DNA of 64,000 nt. Origin: Tenuifilum sp. 4138str (lineage in GTDB: Bacteria; Bacteroidota; Bacteroidia; Bacteroidales; Tenuifilaceae). Within the stretch, counting starts at the first letter, position 1. Every line of letters starts with the position of its first letter. This document shows, piece by piece, positions 20,288 through 30,129 of this stretch. The stretch covers positions 42,485-106,484 of the forward strand of contig NZ_JBGCUE010000014.1 in NCBI RefSeq assembly GCF_041102575.1. The letters are read 5' to 3'. The position numbers were made by a program, and so were the translations under genes. The notes beneath the pieces are model-generated. The model was not told the DNA's origin. It did no database searches and saw only the letters and a list, made by a program, of their open reading frames with translations.

Positions 20288-21007
20288 ATGAAGTTAAAAG
20301 GTTTACTTGTAGCTGCTTTAGCAATACCTGTAGTAATCTCATGCCAAAATTCAAGTAGCAAAATTGGCAAGGTTATTCTAAAATCAGAAACCGATAGTTT
20401 GAGCTATGCATTAGGTGTAAATATTGCCTCAAGCTTTAAGAACGCTAAGCTTGATGAAATTAACTATAAGGCAATGGCCAGAGCAATCCAGGATGTTTAC
20501 AGCAAAGATTCCTCAAAGATAAAGATGGACGATGAGGAAGCTCTTAAATACATTCAGGATTTCTTTAACCGTCGCGAAATGCGCATTGCTCAGGAGAACC
20601 TTGAGGCAAGCAACAAGTTCCTTGATGAGAATAAGACCAAGGAGGGCGTAGTTGTTGACTCATCAGGTTTACAGTACAAAATTATTCAGGAAGGTACCGG
20701 ACCTATGCCTACTGCTGAGGATATTGTAAAGGTTCATTACAAGGGCACCCTTATTGATGGCACCCAGTTCGATTCGTCGTATGATAAGGGAGAACCCGCT
20801 CAGTTTAAGCTCAATCAGGTTATTCCTGGCTGGACTATTGGTTTGCAAAAGATGAAGGTTGGTTCTAAGTTTATTCTTTACATCCCTAGCAATTTAGCTT
20901 ATGGTGAGAGAGTTCGCCCGGGCAGCCCAATTGGACCTAACCAAGCCCTGATTTTTGAGGTTGAACTGCTCGACATTGTAAAGGAAAACGCCCAAAAGAA
21001 GAAATAG
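20288..21007 (+). CDS. FKBP-type peptidylprolyl isomerase, lipoprotein
   Basis: 239 residues. A lipoprotein signal (MKLKGLLVAALAIPVVISC) is followed by a helical FKBP_N dimerisation region (SYALGVNIASSFKN; about residues 30-125) and a C-terminal FKBP domain (VKVHYKGTLIDGTQFDSSYDKGEP ... LIFEVELLDI). It is Mip/FkpA-like: a dimeric periplasmic folding helper that isomerises X-Pro bonds. It is a single gene with its own promoter and terminator. Confidence 0.93.
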   Translation: MKLKGLLVAALAIPVVISCQNSSSKIGKVILKSETDSLSYALGVNIASSFKNAKLDEINYKAMARAIQDVYSKDSSKIKMDDEEALKYIQDFFNRREMRIAQENLEASNKFLDENKTKEGVVVDSSGLQYKIIQEGTGPMPTAEDIVKVHYKGTLIDGTQFDSSYDKGEPAQFKLNQVIPGWTIGLQKMKVGSKFILYIPSNLAYGERVRPGSPIGPNQALIFEVELLDIVKENAQKKK

Positions 21008-21030
21008 TTTAACCAAATATCAAATAAATA

Positions 21031-21060
21031 AAACCGGGTTGAACTTTCACCCGGTTTTTT
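21031..21060 (+). terminator. Intrinsic terminator after the FKBP gene
   Basis: AAACCGGGT...ACCCGGTTT hairpin followed by T residues. Confidence 0.87.
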
Positions 21061-21073
21061 AATCGGATTGCAA

Positions 21074-21439
21074 ATGGAAATTCAGGGAAAACTAATTAAG
21101 AAACTCGACCAACAAACCGGACAGGGGAAAAATGGGGCTTGGGTTAAGCAGGAATTCATTATTGAAACGCAAGAGCAATACCCCCGAAAGGTTTGCATAT
21201 CGCTATGGGGCGATAAGGTTAAAGACCTTGAGACAATTCAGTTAGGCGACTCAGTAAAGGTTTTAGTTAACATTGAGTCGCGTGAATTTAATGGGCGTTG
21301 GTACACCGATGTTCGGGCTTGGCGAATTGAGCCAATGAGCAAGGGTATTACACCCGAACAGGCTCCGGAACTCCCTCCGTTCAACGATAATCTTTATCCA
21401 CCCATGGAGGGGGGAACTGACGATGGTTTACCTTTTTAG
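21074..21439 (+). CDS. DUF3127 (OB-fold-like) protein
   Basis: 121 residues. The N-terminus EIQGKLIKKLDQQTGQGKNGAWVKQEFIIET and the segment VLVNIESREFNGRWYTDVRAWRIE are characteristic of DUF3127, a small family widespread in Bacteroidota with a predicted OB-fold like single-strand-binding proteins. The proline-rich acidic tail (PEQAPELPPFNDNLYPP..DDGLPF) recalls SSB tails. Nucleic-acid binding is an inference from the fold. The ATG at 21074 was chosen over a TTG two codons upstream. Confidence 0.8.
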   Translation: MEIQGKLIKKLDQQTGQGKNGAWVKQEFIIETQEQYPRKVCISLWGDKVKDLETIQLGDSVKVLVNIESREFNGRWYTDVRAWRIEPMSKGITPEQAPELPPFNDNLYPPMEGGTDDGLPF

Positions 21440-21483
21440 TTGTAACTTTGCCTTGGTAAACTTTTAACAAAGAATACTTAAAA

Positions 21484-22761
21484 ATGGATGGTATGGAGGA
21501 ACAAGTAATTCGCAAGTATCTTTTTCTCGAGGACCTTGAGTCGTGGCTCCTAAGCCAAGGTATAAATGAAACTTTTGCCCAGTTTTTCAAGGTGGCAATA
21601 TCGCTTGCAGCCATTTTTATACTTGCATTGATTGCCGATTTTATTGCAAAGCGGATTTTTTTAACCACCATGGCCCGTGTAGCCAGGCGAACCAAAACCG
21701 ATTGGGACGATGTCTTGGTCGAAAAGCGATTCTTTCACCGTTTAGCTCACTTTGCTCCTGCCATTGTGGTATACTTGACCCTTGGTATAGCCCTGTACGA
21801 CTATTCACCCAAGGTTACACTGTTTTTACAGGCACTTACAAAAATCTACATGATTTTTATTGCCATTAATGTATTTAACGCTTTTATCGACACAGTTAAC
21901 GAAATATACCAGGAATTACCATACGCCAAGAATAGACCAATTAAAGGATACCTGCAAGTTCTAAAAATTATTATTTATGTTTTTGCCGGCATTTTGGTTA
22001 TTGGAATAATAATCAATAAAAATCCGGCATCGATTCTGGTAGGTTTAGGAGCCTCAACCGCCGTTTTGATGTTGGTATTCAAGGATGTAATAACCGGTTT
22101 GGTTGCATCAATCCAGCTATCGGCAAATGAGATGCTAAGGCTTGGCGATTGGATTGAGATGCCCGGAAGAAACCTCGATGGAACTGTAGTTGATATTAGC
22201 CTTACCACGGTAAAGGTTCAAAACTTTGACAATACCATTACCACAGTTCCGCCCTTTGCGCTAATCAACGAGAGCTTCAAGAACTGGCGTGGTATGGAGG
22301 AGTCGGCTGGCCGTAGGGTAATGAAATCGATTATTATTGACTCCAAAACCGTTAAGTTCTGCGATAAGCAACTTATACAGAAACTGTCGAATATAAACCT
22401 GATAGCCAGCAAAGTTAAGGACATTGATGTTGACAAGCTGCATGAAACCGACCCCATTCAGCTGATGAATGTCGGAGCGCAAACCAACCTGAACCTTTTC
22501 AGGCAATATGTTCAGGAATACCTAAACCATCACCCTGAGGTTAATAAAAACCTTACCCTTGTTGTTAGGCTGAAACAACCTATTGAGTATGGTATCCCCC
22601 TGGAGATATACTGCTTCCTCAAGGAAAAACGATTTGTTCAGTTTGAAATTATACAATCGGAAATTATTGACCATATCATGGCTGCGCTTCCTGTTTTTGA
22701 TTTAAAGGTTTTTCAGCGAATGTCGAGCGATGATATTAGAGCAATTGCTAAAGGTAACTAA
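21484..22761 (+). CDS. MscS-family mechanosensitive ion channel
   Basis: 425 residues. There are about five hydrophobic segments between residues 35 and 195. The pore-helix region is GLGASTAVLMLVFKDVITGLVASIQL, followed by the beta-domain signature LRLGDWIEMPGRNLDGTVVDISLTTVKVQNFDNTITTVP. The C-terminal domain is longer than in small MscS and resembles the YbdG/MscM type. It should release solutes under hypo-osmotic shock in the inner membrane. Confidence 0.92.
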   Translation: MDGMEEQVIRKYLFLEDLESWLLSQGINETFAQFFKVAISLAAIFILALIADFIAKRIFLTTMARVARRTKTDWDDVLVEKRFFHRLAHFAPAIVVYLTLGIALYDYSPKVTLFLQALTKIYMIFIAINVFNAFIDTVNEIYQELPYAKNRPIKGYLQVLKIIIYVFAGILVIGIIINKNPASILVGLGASTAVLMLVFKDVITGLVASIQLSANEMLRLGDWIEMPGRNLDGTVVDISLTTVKVQNFDNTITTVPPFALINESFKNWRGMEESAGRRVMKSIIIDSKTVKFCDKQLIQKLSNINLIASKVKDIDVDKLHETDPIQLMNVGAQTNLNLFRQYVQEYLNHHPEVNKNLTLVVRLKQPIEYGIPLEIYCFLKEKRFVQFEIIQSEIIDHIMAALPVFDLKVFQRMSSDDIRAIAKGN

Positions 22762-22769
22762 TTAGCTTC

Positions 22770-22804
22770 CAGAAGCGGAATCCAACCATTGGGTTTCGCT
22801 TCTG
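22770..22804 (+). terminator. Stem-loop after the MscS gene
   Basis: CAGAAGCG...CGCTTCTG with further internal pairing (CCAA/TTGG). No clear T-run follows, so it may be a weak terminator or an mRNA 3' stabiliser. Confidence 0.45.
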
Positions 22805-22873
22805 CTCCAATAATTATTTGGTATAATTGCCTTTGAATATTTTCTTAGTAAATTAGAGATTTAAAAGAAAGCT

Positions 22874-23347
22874 ATGAGCGAACACGAAAAATTTATGGAC
22901 GAGGCCATAAGGTTAGCCGTTGATGGCGTAATGGCTGGCGATGGAGGCCCTTTTGGCGCTATTGTGGTTAAGGATGGAAAAATTGTAGGACGTGGCAATA
23001 ACCATGTTACATCAACAAACGACCCAACCGCTCACGCTGAGGTAATGGCTATACGCGATGCATGTAAGAACCTGAATACCTTTCAGCTAAACGGTTGTGT
23101 TCTCTATACCTCATGTGAGCCTTGCCCCATGTGCTTTGGGGCCATTTACTGGGCTCGTCTCGATAAGGTTTACTATTCAGCTAACCGCCATATGGCATCG
23201 TACCACGGTTTCGACGATAGCTTTATTTACGATGAGGTAAACCTATCGTTCGACCGCAGGCGTATCCCATTCATTCATGTTAGTCCCGAAAAGGGTGTTG
23301 TACCCTTTAGGGAGTGGGATAATAAGGAGAACAAGGTAAAGTATTAA
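22874..23347 (+). CDS. guaD: Guanine deaminase, cytidine-deaminase fold
   Basis: 157 residues. It resembles the Bacillus GuaD enzyme along its length and should convert guanine to xanthine. The zinc and catalytic motifs are TAHAEVMAI (His and catalytic Glu) and TSCEPCPMC (two Cys). Features beyond the general deaminase fold are GGPFGAIVVKDG, GAIYWARLDKVYYSAN, GFDDSFIYDEV, and the C-terminal EWDNKENKVKY, which in this subfamily swaps into the partner subunit. tRNA adenosine deaminase (TadA) is the alternative, but the C-terminus favours GuaD. Confidence 0.85.
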   Translation: MSEHEKFMDEAIRLAVDGVMAGDGGPFGAIVVKDGKIVGRGNNHVTSTNDPTAHAEVMAIRDACKNLNTFQLNGCVLYTSCEPCPMCFGAIYWARLDKVYYSANRHMASYHGFDDSFIYDEVNLSFDRRRIPFIHVSPEKGVVPFREWDNKENKVKY

Positions 23348-23426
23348 TCGGTTGTTCCTCAATTTTGCCTTTATTAGCATTCTTTGAGTAAAAACATTGG
23401 AATTCAAATAATTGTTGCAATTAGCT

Positions 23427-24350
23427 ATGGTTAAATCAAAGAATGTTGCACTGGTTCTTGGGAGTGGTGGTGCTCGGGGTTTAGCCCATATTGGGGTGAT
23501 TGAGGAGTTAACCCGAAGGGGTTACAGTATTACATCTATCTCAGGCTCATCAATGGGGGCACTTGTGGGAGGCTTGCTGGCTGCCAACAGGCTTGATGAT
23601 TACAAAAACTGGATACTCAAACTCGATAAAATTGATATCCTAACGCTGATCGATTTTACATTCTCATCAAAAGGTATTGTTAAAGGGCAAAAGGTTTTTG
23701 AAAAGATGCAGGAGCTCAATATGGTTCCTGATATAAACATAGAGGATTTACCCCTACCATACACTGCTGTTGCAGTCGACATTTTAAGTAATCAGCTTAT
23801 TGTTTTTAATTCCGGCAAGCTCCAAACCGCCATTCGCGCATCCATTTCAATCCCAAGCGTTTTCACACCATTGCCATACAATGGTACATTACTTGTTGAT
23901 GGTGGAGTGCTTTCGCCATTGCCCCTGGAGTATGTTAGGCGAACTAAAAACGATTTACTGGTGGCTGTTGATTTGAATGCCATTATCCCTTACGATTTGG
24001 CTGTGCCAACCAATAAGCAATCCAAAAACAGCTGGGTTAAGGATAACCCTAAAATTGAGCAACTTGTTGCCAAGTGGGATAAATTCTTTGGGCACAATGC
24101 GGCAGCTAAGGAAAGTGAGGTAAAAGCTAAGCAATCGCCAAAAAGTATTAGCTACTTCGATTTAGCCATGCGTTCGGTACAGCTCATGCAGTCGCAGTTA
24201 ACCCAGTATGCAATAAAGGTAACCCCGCCCGATGTGCTTGTTCCCATATCAAAAAATTCGGCTACCGTTTTTGAATTTTACAAGGCTGCAGAGCTGATTG
24301 AGTACGGACGCTTACAATGCGCAAAGGTGCTGGACGAAAAGGGGTTATAG
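23427..24350 (+). CDS. Patatin-like phospholipase (NTE family)
   Basis: About 307 residues. The oxyanion-hole motif GSGGARGLAHIGV, nucleophile elbow GSSMG (Ser at about residue 38) and dyad motif DGGVLSPLP are intact, so it should be an active serine acyl hydrolase on lipids. No signal peptide is visible. The ATG at 23427 was chosen over a TTG at 23412. Its 3' end overlaps the convergent rlmB gene by 6 bases. Confidence 0.9.
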   Translation: MVKSKNVALVLGSGGARGLAHIGVIEELTRRGYSITSISGSSMGALVGGLLAANRLDDYKNWILKLDKIDILTLIDFTFSSKGIVKGQKVFEKMQELNMVPDINIEDLPLPYTAVAVDILSNQLIVFNSGKLQTAIRASISIPSVFTPLPYNGTLLVDGGVLSPLPLEYVRRTKNDLLVAVDLNAIIPYDLAVPTNKQSKNSWVKDNPKIEQLVAKWDKFFGHNAAAKESEVKAKQSPKSISYFDLAMRSVQLMQSQLTQYAIKVTPPDVLVPISKNSATVFEFYKAAELIEYGRLQCAKVLDEKGL

Positions 24351-25085
24351 GGTTCGCTGCCTAACGGCTTCAAACAGAACAATGCCAGTAGCCACCGAGA
24401 CATTTAGCGACTCAATTTTTCCTTTTAATGGTATACGAACAATTTCATGCGATTGCCTTAGCACCTCGGGGTGTATACCCGTATCCTCAGCGCCCATAAC
24501 AATAGCTATTGGTCCGGTAAGGTTAGCTTCATAGAGCAACTTTTCGCCCCTTTCGCTTGCCGAAACAATCCTATACCCATAATCGCGTAGCTGATAGCTT
24601 AGCATTTTTAGGCTACCTACCCTACAAATGGGAATGTTATAAAGTGCGCCAGCCGAGGTTTTTATGGCATCGCCGCCAATATTGGCTGCCCCTTTGGCTG
24701 GAACAATAATGGCATCAACGCCTGCGCATTCGGCAGTTCGAACAATTGCACCAAAGTTACGTACATCGGTAATGCTGTCGAGTATAAGTAGGAATGGCGA
24801 GTTGGTTTTTTCCTGTAGTTGAGGTAAAATATCTTCAACCCTATAAACCTCAATTGGTGAGGTAAACGCAATAACCCCCTGATGATTTTTATCCTTATAC
24901 TTAGTAAAAGCCTCGTTGGGTAGATACTGAAAGGGAATGTTATTATGCTTTAGCAACCCCATAAGCTCTGATGCTAGGTTGCCGGTGAGCCCTTGGCGTA
25001 CTATCACTTTGCTAATTTTTGCTCCAGCATTAAGTGCTTCCAAAACGGCTCTTATGCCAAATATTAGGTTCTCCGAGTTTTTCAT
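24345..25085 (-). CDS. rlmB: 23S rRNA (guanosine-2'-O)-methyltransferase, RlmB/TrmH family
   Basis: 246 residues. There is an N-terminal substrate-binding domain (IFGIRAVLEALNAG) and a SPOUT methyltransferase domain with the conserved motifs LDSITDVRNFGAIVRTAECAG, IVMGAEDTGI and IPLKGKIESLNVSVATGIVLFEA. It matches RlmB, which methylates G2251 of 23S rRNA. It sits immediately downstream (2 bases) of the ABC-F gene, so the two are probably cotranscribed, both acting on ribosomes. Confidence 0.92.
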   Translation of the reverse strand: MKNSENLIFGIRAVLEALNAGAKISKVIVRQGLTGNLASELMGLLKHNNIPFQYLPNEAFTKYKDKNHQGVIAFTSPIEVYRVEDILPQLQEKTNSPFLLILDSITDVRNFGAIVRTAECAGVDAIIVPAKGAANIGGDAIKTSAGALYNIPICRVGSLKMLSYQLRDYGYRIVSASERGEKLLYEANLTGPIAIVMGAEDTGIHPEVLRQSHEIVRIPLKGKIESLNVSVATGIVLFEAVRQRTL

Positions 25086-25087
25086 TG

Positions 25088-27049
25088 TTAGTTTGTTTTG
25101 TTTCGTTTTGTTTTTAGTTCTTCAACTTGAGCAAGTAGATTTTCCCACTGCTCCATTTTTTCCATAAGTTCAGTCTTATGGCTTTCGTATTTTTTGAAAA
25201 AATCCTTATCGGATAGGTCAATGCCATGGGTTGTAGGGTTCGATAGCTTAGTATCGGTTTCGGCAATAGTGCTTTCCAGCATTGCGATTTCCTTTTCCAG
25301 CTTCTCAACTTGCGACTCCAGCTTGCGGATTTGCCGGTCGAGTTCTTTACGTTCCTCCCACTGTATTTTTTGTTCGGAGTTTGTGCTGGTTGAGTTTTTT
25401 GCTTTTTGCTCAACCTGTTTACGTTCCAATTCCTTTAAGTTTTGCAACTTTTTGCGCTGCAAAAAATCGTATATACCGCCAAGGTGTTCTTTTACCTTAC
25501 CATCGGTAAACTCATAGATTTTATCTACCAGCCCGTTTAGGAAATCGCGGTCATGCGAAACAAGGATTAGGGTTCCATTAAATGCCTGAAGGGCATTTTT
25601 CAGAACATCTTTAGAGCGCATATCAAGGTGATTAGTGGGCTCGTCGAGTACAAGCAGGTTGTAGGGTTGAAGCATTAGCTTCGCCATGGCGAGCCGGTTC
25701 CGTTCACCTCCGGATAGTACGCTAACCCGTTTATCAACATCCTCGCCACGGAAGAGGAATGCACCAAGTATATCGCGCATACGGGTGCGAATATCTCCTA
25801 CAGCCACGTGGTCAATGGTTTCAAGTACGGTTAGGCTCCCATCGAGCAGTTCATCCTGATTTTGGGCAAAGTAACCTATGGTAACATTATGACCAATTTT
25901 GAGGTGTCCATCGTAAGGGAGTTCACCAACAATTATGCGGCTCATGGTAGTTTTCCCTTCGCCATTACGGCCAACAAAGGCCACCTTTTGGCCGCGTTCA
26001 ATGGTAAAATGGACATCGGAAAAAACATGCTTGTTTCCAAAGCTTTTCGAAACCTCCTTGGCCTCAATAACCACATCGCCTGAGCGGGGTGCTTCGGGGA
26101 AACGAATATTCAGGGTAGCACTGTCTTCCTCATCAACCTCAATAATATCCATCCGTTCAAGCATCTTAATACGCGATTGCACCTGAACAGCCTTGGTGGC
26201 CTTGTAGCGGAACCTGTCGATAAACTCCTGGGTATCCTCAATGAGCTTTTGTTGGTTACGGTAGGCGGCCAATTGCTGTTCACGCCGTTCACGGCGCAAC
26301 TCCACGTATTGCGAGTAGGGTACACGGTAATCGTAAACATTACCAAGCGAGATTTCAATGGTTCGCTGGGTAACATTATCCAGAAATGCACGGTCGTGCG
26401 AAATAAGCAGTAGGGCACCCTGAAAGTCTTTAAGGTAATCCTCCAACCACTGTATCGATTCAATATCCAAATGATTGGTTGGCTCGTCGAGCAGCAAAAC
26501 CTGTGGGTTCTGGAGTAATATCTTGGCCAGTTCAATACGCATGCGCCATCCCCCGCTAAACTCAGTGGTTTGACGGCTAAAATCGGCTCGCTTAAAACCT
26601 AAGCCCAAAAGGGTTTGCTCTGCCCGTGCATCGGCGCTATCGCCTTCAAGTATGGCATAGCGGTCGTTTAATTCGGTGAGCTTATTGATAAGCTCAAGGT
26701 ACTCCTTGCTTTCGTAATCGGTGCGGTGTGAAATTTGCTCCGAGATGTGGTTAATGTAATTTTTTATTTGAATTGTTTCGGCGAAAGCCTTGCGGGTTTC
26801 CTCTATTACGGTTTTTCCCGAGGCCAGCTTCATTTGTTGGGGCAAATACCCTAACCTAATATCACTGGGTAATGAGATATTTCCCTTTGTGGGTTGTAGT
26901 TCGCCAGCAATTAGCCTTAGCAATGTGGTTTTACCTGCTCCATTCTTTCCAACAAGCCCAACATGCTCATTATCGTTTAGCTGAAAGCTTATCCCCTTAA
27001 ATAGGTCGAACCCACCAAAGCTAAGCGTAAGATTATTAACCGAAATCAT
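25088..27049 (-). CDS. ABC-F family ribosome-associated ATPase
   Basis: About 653 residues with two ATP-binding cassettes and no membrane segment. Walker A sequences are GKNGAGKTT and GRNGEGKTT, signatures are FSGGWRMRIELAKILL and LSGGERNRLAMAKLML, and both have LLLDEPTNHLD/LVLDEPTNHLD Walker B motifs. The linker with many Arg residues (VPYSQYVELRRERREQQLAAYRNQQ) is the ABC-F P-site tip. A long C-terminal coiled coil (about residues 545-650) makes it Uup/YheS-like. The start at 27049 (MISVNNLTLSF) is the family start. Confidence 0.92.
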   Translation of the reverse strand: MISVNNLTLSFGGFDLFKGISFQLNDNEHVGLVGKNGAGKTTLLRLIAGELQPTKGNISLPSDIRLGYLPQQMKLASGKTVIEETRKAFAETIQIKNYINHISEQISHRTDYESKEYLELINKLTELNDRYAILEGDSADARAEQTLLGLGFKRADFSRQTTEFSGGWRMRIELAKILLQNPQVLLLDEPTNHLDIESIQWLEDYLKDFQGALLLISHDRAFLDNVTQRTIEISLGNVYDYRVPYSQYVELRRERREQQLAAYRNQQKLIEDTQEFIDRFRYKATKAVQVQSRIKMLERMDIIEVDEEDSATLNIRFPEAPRSGDVVIEAKEVSKSFGNKHVFSDVHFTIERGQKVAFVGRNGEGKTTMSRIIVGELPYDGHLKIGHNVTIGYFAQNQDELLDGSLTVLETIDHVAVGDIRTRMRDILGAFLFRGEDVDKRVSVLSGGERNRLAMAKLMLQPYNLLVLDEPTNHLDMRSKDVLKNALQAFNGTLILVSHDRDFLNGLVDKIYEFTDGKVKEHLGGIYDFLQRKKLQNLKELERKQVEQKAKNSTSTNSEQKIQWEERKELDRQIRKLESQVEKLEKEIAMLESTIAETDTKLSNPTTHGIDLSDKDFFKKYESHKTELMEKMEQWENLLAQVEELKTKRNKTN

Positions 27050-27107
27050 TGTAAAACAGCAATAAAATTGCTGCAAAGGTAATACATTAAAATGGTTAAT
27101 AATACAT

Positions 27108-27812
27108 TTACTCTATATCAACCGATTTGGGTTTTGATGTAGGTAGCTTATAGTTGTAAAAAATACCAAAAGTGTAGGTTCGGAGTGGGTTGCTTGTATT
27201 CAGCTTATCCTGTATTTGGAAAAACAGGTCTATACTCGACCGCTTTGAGAAAGGGTATTCCAAACCGGTTCTGATTCTGACTCTTGAAAATTCATGGTTA
27301 CGGTCGGGTGAAATATCGTAGTAAATTTCGGCCTGCACAAAGGGTTCAAGCTTTGTTCGCCTTATGTTGTATGTTATTTTGATACCTTCGCGGAGTTCGC
27401 GCCTTGTTTCAATGGAGTAGCCATAACCGTAACGGTTTATTAGCCTATGAAAGTAGTAAATGCGATTGGTCAGTTTAAATCGACCCAACTCAACCGATGA
27501 GTTTATACCTGCTCCTAACCGTTGACCATTAAAGTATTCACCCGGGTCATCGTAAAACCTGTAATATCTGTATGAAAAAGTAGGCTGCAGGAGTTTATGG
27601 ATACGAAGTTGAGCCTCGGCTTCAAGAATAAAATCATCAATTCTCTTTTCGTCGGTTAGCCTTAGCTCAGGGGAGAACGTAACACGAAATGCTTTTGAAA
27701 AGGGAAGCTGGAGTTCAGCACCGCTCCATAATGTGCGAGCAACCTGCGAGCTAGCATTTGTGACTATTAGTAAAGTAGATGCAAAAATCAATGACAGTTT
27801 ATTCCGTATCAT
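27108..27812 (-). CDS. DUF2490 outer-membrane beta-barrel-like protein
   Basis: About 234 residues with a signal peptide (MIRNKLSLIFASTLLIVTNASSQ) and alternating amphipathic strands (AFRVTFSPELRLTDEKRIDDF; SYRYYRFYDDPGEYFNGQRLGAGI; TYTFGIFYNYKL). This is the layout of DUF2490 proteins, predicted outer-membrane barrels. It begins 4 bases after the stop of the CotH gene, so the two form an operon, which hints at a common role at the cell surface. Confidence 0.75.
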   Translation of the reverse strand: MIRNKLSLIFASTLLIVTNASSQVARTLWSGAELQLPFSKAFRVTFSPELRLTDEKRIDDFILEAEAQLRIHKLLQPTFSYRYYRFYDDPGEYFNGQRLGAGINSSVELGRFKLTNRIYYFHRLINRYGYGYSIETRRELREGIKITYNIRRTKLEPFVQAEIYYDISPDRNHEFSRVRIRTGLEYPFSKRSSIDLFFQIQDKLNTSNPLRTYTFGIFYNYKLPTSKPKSVDIE

Positions 27813-27816
27813 CAAT

Positions 27817-30129
27817 TCAAAATTTTTCAAAAATAACTTTTTGCGGTTTAATAAGTTGATTTTGCTTGCCGTGAATTGTAAAAACTATTAAGTATGTACC
27901 CTTTGAAAGGTTTTGTGGGTGCCAGGTTAGCTTTGGGTTATCGTCTTTTTTCATGAAATGCTCCAGCACGGTAATTCCTTGAGGGTTAACTATTGAAATA
28001 GTGTAGTCGTAGGCAGGTTGGTACGATAGGGTAATTGTAACAGATTCAGTAAATGGGTTGGGGTAGGCAATAATTTCAGGTAACACCATATCAATCCGTT
28101 TGGATGTGTACACATTACTTTTTCCGGGTGTTGGGCTAAGCAGTGCTTGAGGCAAGCCGACAGCATTGGGGTAGTAGCCAAAACTCTCATTTTTGGCTAT
28201 TTTGCCAAACTGGTAACCATCAATTAGCTTGTACCCATCGGTTTTAGATGTAAAAAGCCCAATTTCTTCGCCTTGGCTACTGAGTCGGAAAGGTAAGTGG
28301 TTATTGCCTTTTTCGGGTTCACCATCGGCCCAAAGAAGCAGAAACTCACCTGGGTAAATAGTGATGCTGGGCAGAGCCCATTTCCCGGGTTTACCCAAGC
28401 TATCGCTTATGCTCATGCCCTGTAGCGATATGGGATTTTTGCCGTAGTTGTATAGCTCAATCCAGTCGGAGTAGTTGCCATACTCATCCGGATAGGTGGA
28501 TTGGTTGGATGTCATCACCTCGTTAATGCAAATGGGTATTGCAATTTGATTGAATTTTATTGAATACTCACCGTTGAGTGGCTCGCGGGTTGTTTTACCG
28601 CCCTTATCGGTGCATTCAAAATAGAAGCTGATAGCTTTAACAGGTTTGCTCCATGGCCCCAAAGTGGAAATGTAGTGGTTGCGGTTGGTGTTTTGCATTT
28701 CAATGCTTTGCCAATTGCTATCATCAGCTTTGAAGTATAGTTTTAGGTTAGCCTTCTCTTCATCGTCAACATCGGCAAAAACTGTAACTGGAGCTTTGTA
28801 ACCGTAAGCTAACCAGCTAACATTGGAAACAATTGGCGGAATATCACCGATACTAAACTGAGAGTTTGCGTATTGTATGCGCTTGGTTACGTAAGGGATT
28901 AAACCGTACTTAACGTGCCCGCCAAGTGCATTGAAGTAGGAACTATAGAAATCGGAACTACTCCATCCGTAATCGAGCGGTCGGAAAGGATCGATAGTGG
29001 CGTAGGCTTCAATTTTTGATCGTAGAGCAATAGCCTTGGACTGAATGGAATTAGTTGAAAAGGCTCCGTTTATTAGCTGCTTTAGGTAAAAGTAGTAGCG
29101 CTTGCGGTAAACATCAACTGCAAGTATGTTTTTTGTTAAAGGTCGCGCCTGGCTGCTTACCCATGTGGTTACGTTGCGTGTTGCCCAGTCAATATTGAAC
29201 CAGTCAATTCCAAATGTGTTATCGGTATCGTAGGGTATGAACTCAAAGCGTCCGGTGGCTGTATTTCTGTAAAGGTAAAAGTTGTTCTTGTTGTATGAGT
29301 ATCCATCCCAGTTTCCTGTTAACGCCTCAACTGCTAGGTATTTCAAGAAGTTATTAACATCAAATATTGGCTCAAGTTTAGCTGGCAAATCCGATATGGA
29401 TGTGCGGTTAATAATATCAATAAGTTGTGCAAGGTCGGAATAGTTGTCCTGTTCGGTATTGGTTTTTAGATCATATACACGGTATCCGTTTTGAACAAAT
29501 TTATAGGCATTAGGGTCACTGCTCCGGTATGTTAAATCGGCCGGATATAGACATTTATAAAGATTTCCATCGTTGTTGCCAAACCGTGCTTTCACAAAAT
29601 TCTCATCTATATGTTCAACGTTGATGTATAGCCCGTAATACTGATTGTTAATATAAAGCCTAACATGGTTTGCACGTGGAGCGGGTAAACCAATTTCACC
29701 CATTAAATCCCAAACTAGCTTGGAGCGAACAATCGATGGGTCGTTATGTTCACCGTTTAGGTTCAATTTTTCAATACCCTTCAACTTCTTTCCGGGTTCA
29801 AAGGTATTAAACGATACCTTAAACGATTTCTTTTGGGCGTAGCGCGAGGTATTACCCCTTAACCTGAAACCAGCATTCTCCACTACGGCCGTAAATTTCG
29901 ATGAAGTGAAGCTGAAAGTGGCAGGGTATTCAGTGTTACTCTCTTCATTTCCAGCTTGCAGTATACTTTGTAAGTATGTAGGATTAATTGTGATATCGAT
30001 ACGTGCAACCTCACTATCATCGAACAGCGGATTGTTCTCAACTACTCCTTGTGTGTACCCAGTCAGTACTAAAAGCGGTAACCCTAATAGGAAAAAAAAT
30101 CTTTTAAACACTGCAATTATCAATTTCAT
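27817..30129 (-). CDS. CotH kinase family protein with lamin-tail and T9SS-like sorting domains
   Basis: 770 residues with a signal peptide. The CotH domain (about residues 35-370) carries AGFRLRGNTSRYAQKKSFKVSFN, LNLNGEHNDPSIVRSKL and the NWDGYSYNKNNFYLYRNTATGRFEFIPYDTDNTFG region typical of CotH protein kinases. A lamin-tail domain follows at about 525-650 (ICINEVMTSNQ...YSDWIELYNYGKNPISLQGMSISD). The last 80 residues (AYPNPFTESVTITLSY...LSKGTYLIVF) look like a type A sorting domain of the type IX secretion system. It is likely surface-exposed or secreted. The target protein is unknown. Confidence 0.88.
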   Translation of the reverse strand: MKLIIAVFKRFFFLLGLPLLVLTGYTQGVVENNPLFDDSEVARIDITINPTYLQSILQAGNEESNTEYPATFSFTSSKFTAVVENAGFRLRGNTSRYAQKKSFKVSFNTFEPGKKLKGIEKLNLNGEHNDPSIVRSKLVWDLMGEIGLPAPRANHVRLYINNQYYGLYINVEHIDENFVKARFGNNDGNLYKCLYPADLTYRSSDPNAYKFVQNGYRVYDLKTNTEQDNYSDLAQLIDIINRTSISDLPAKLEPIFDVNNFLKYLAVEALTGNWDGYSYNKNNFYLYRNTATGRFEFIPYDTDNTFGIDWFNIDWATRNVTTWVSSQARPLTKNILAVDVYRKRYYFYLKQLINGAFSTNSIQSKAIALRSKIEAYATIDPFRPLDYGWSSSDFYSSYFNALGGHVKYGLIPYVTKRIQYANSQFSIGDIPPIVSNVSWLAYGYKAPVTVFADVDDEEKANLKLYFKADDSNWQSIEMQNTNRNHYISTLGPWSKPVKAISFYFECTDKGGKTTREPLNGEYSIKFNQIAIPICINEVMTSNQSTYPDEYGNYSDWIELYNYGKNPISLQGMSISDSLGKPGKWALPSITIYPGEFLLLWADGEPEKGNNHLPFRLSSQGEEIGLFTSKTDGYKLIDGYQFGKIAKNESFGYYPNAVGLPQALLSPTPGKSNVYTSKRIDMVLPEIIAYPNPFTESVTITLSYQPAYDYTISIVNPQGITVLEHFMKKDDNPKLTWHPQNLSKGTYLIVFTIHGKQNQLIKPQKVIFEKF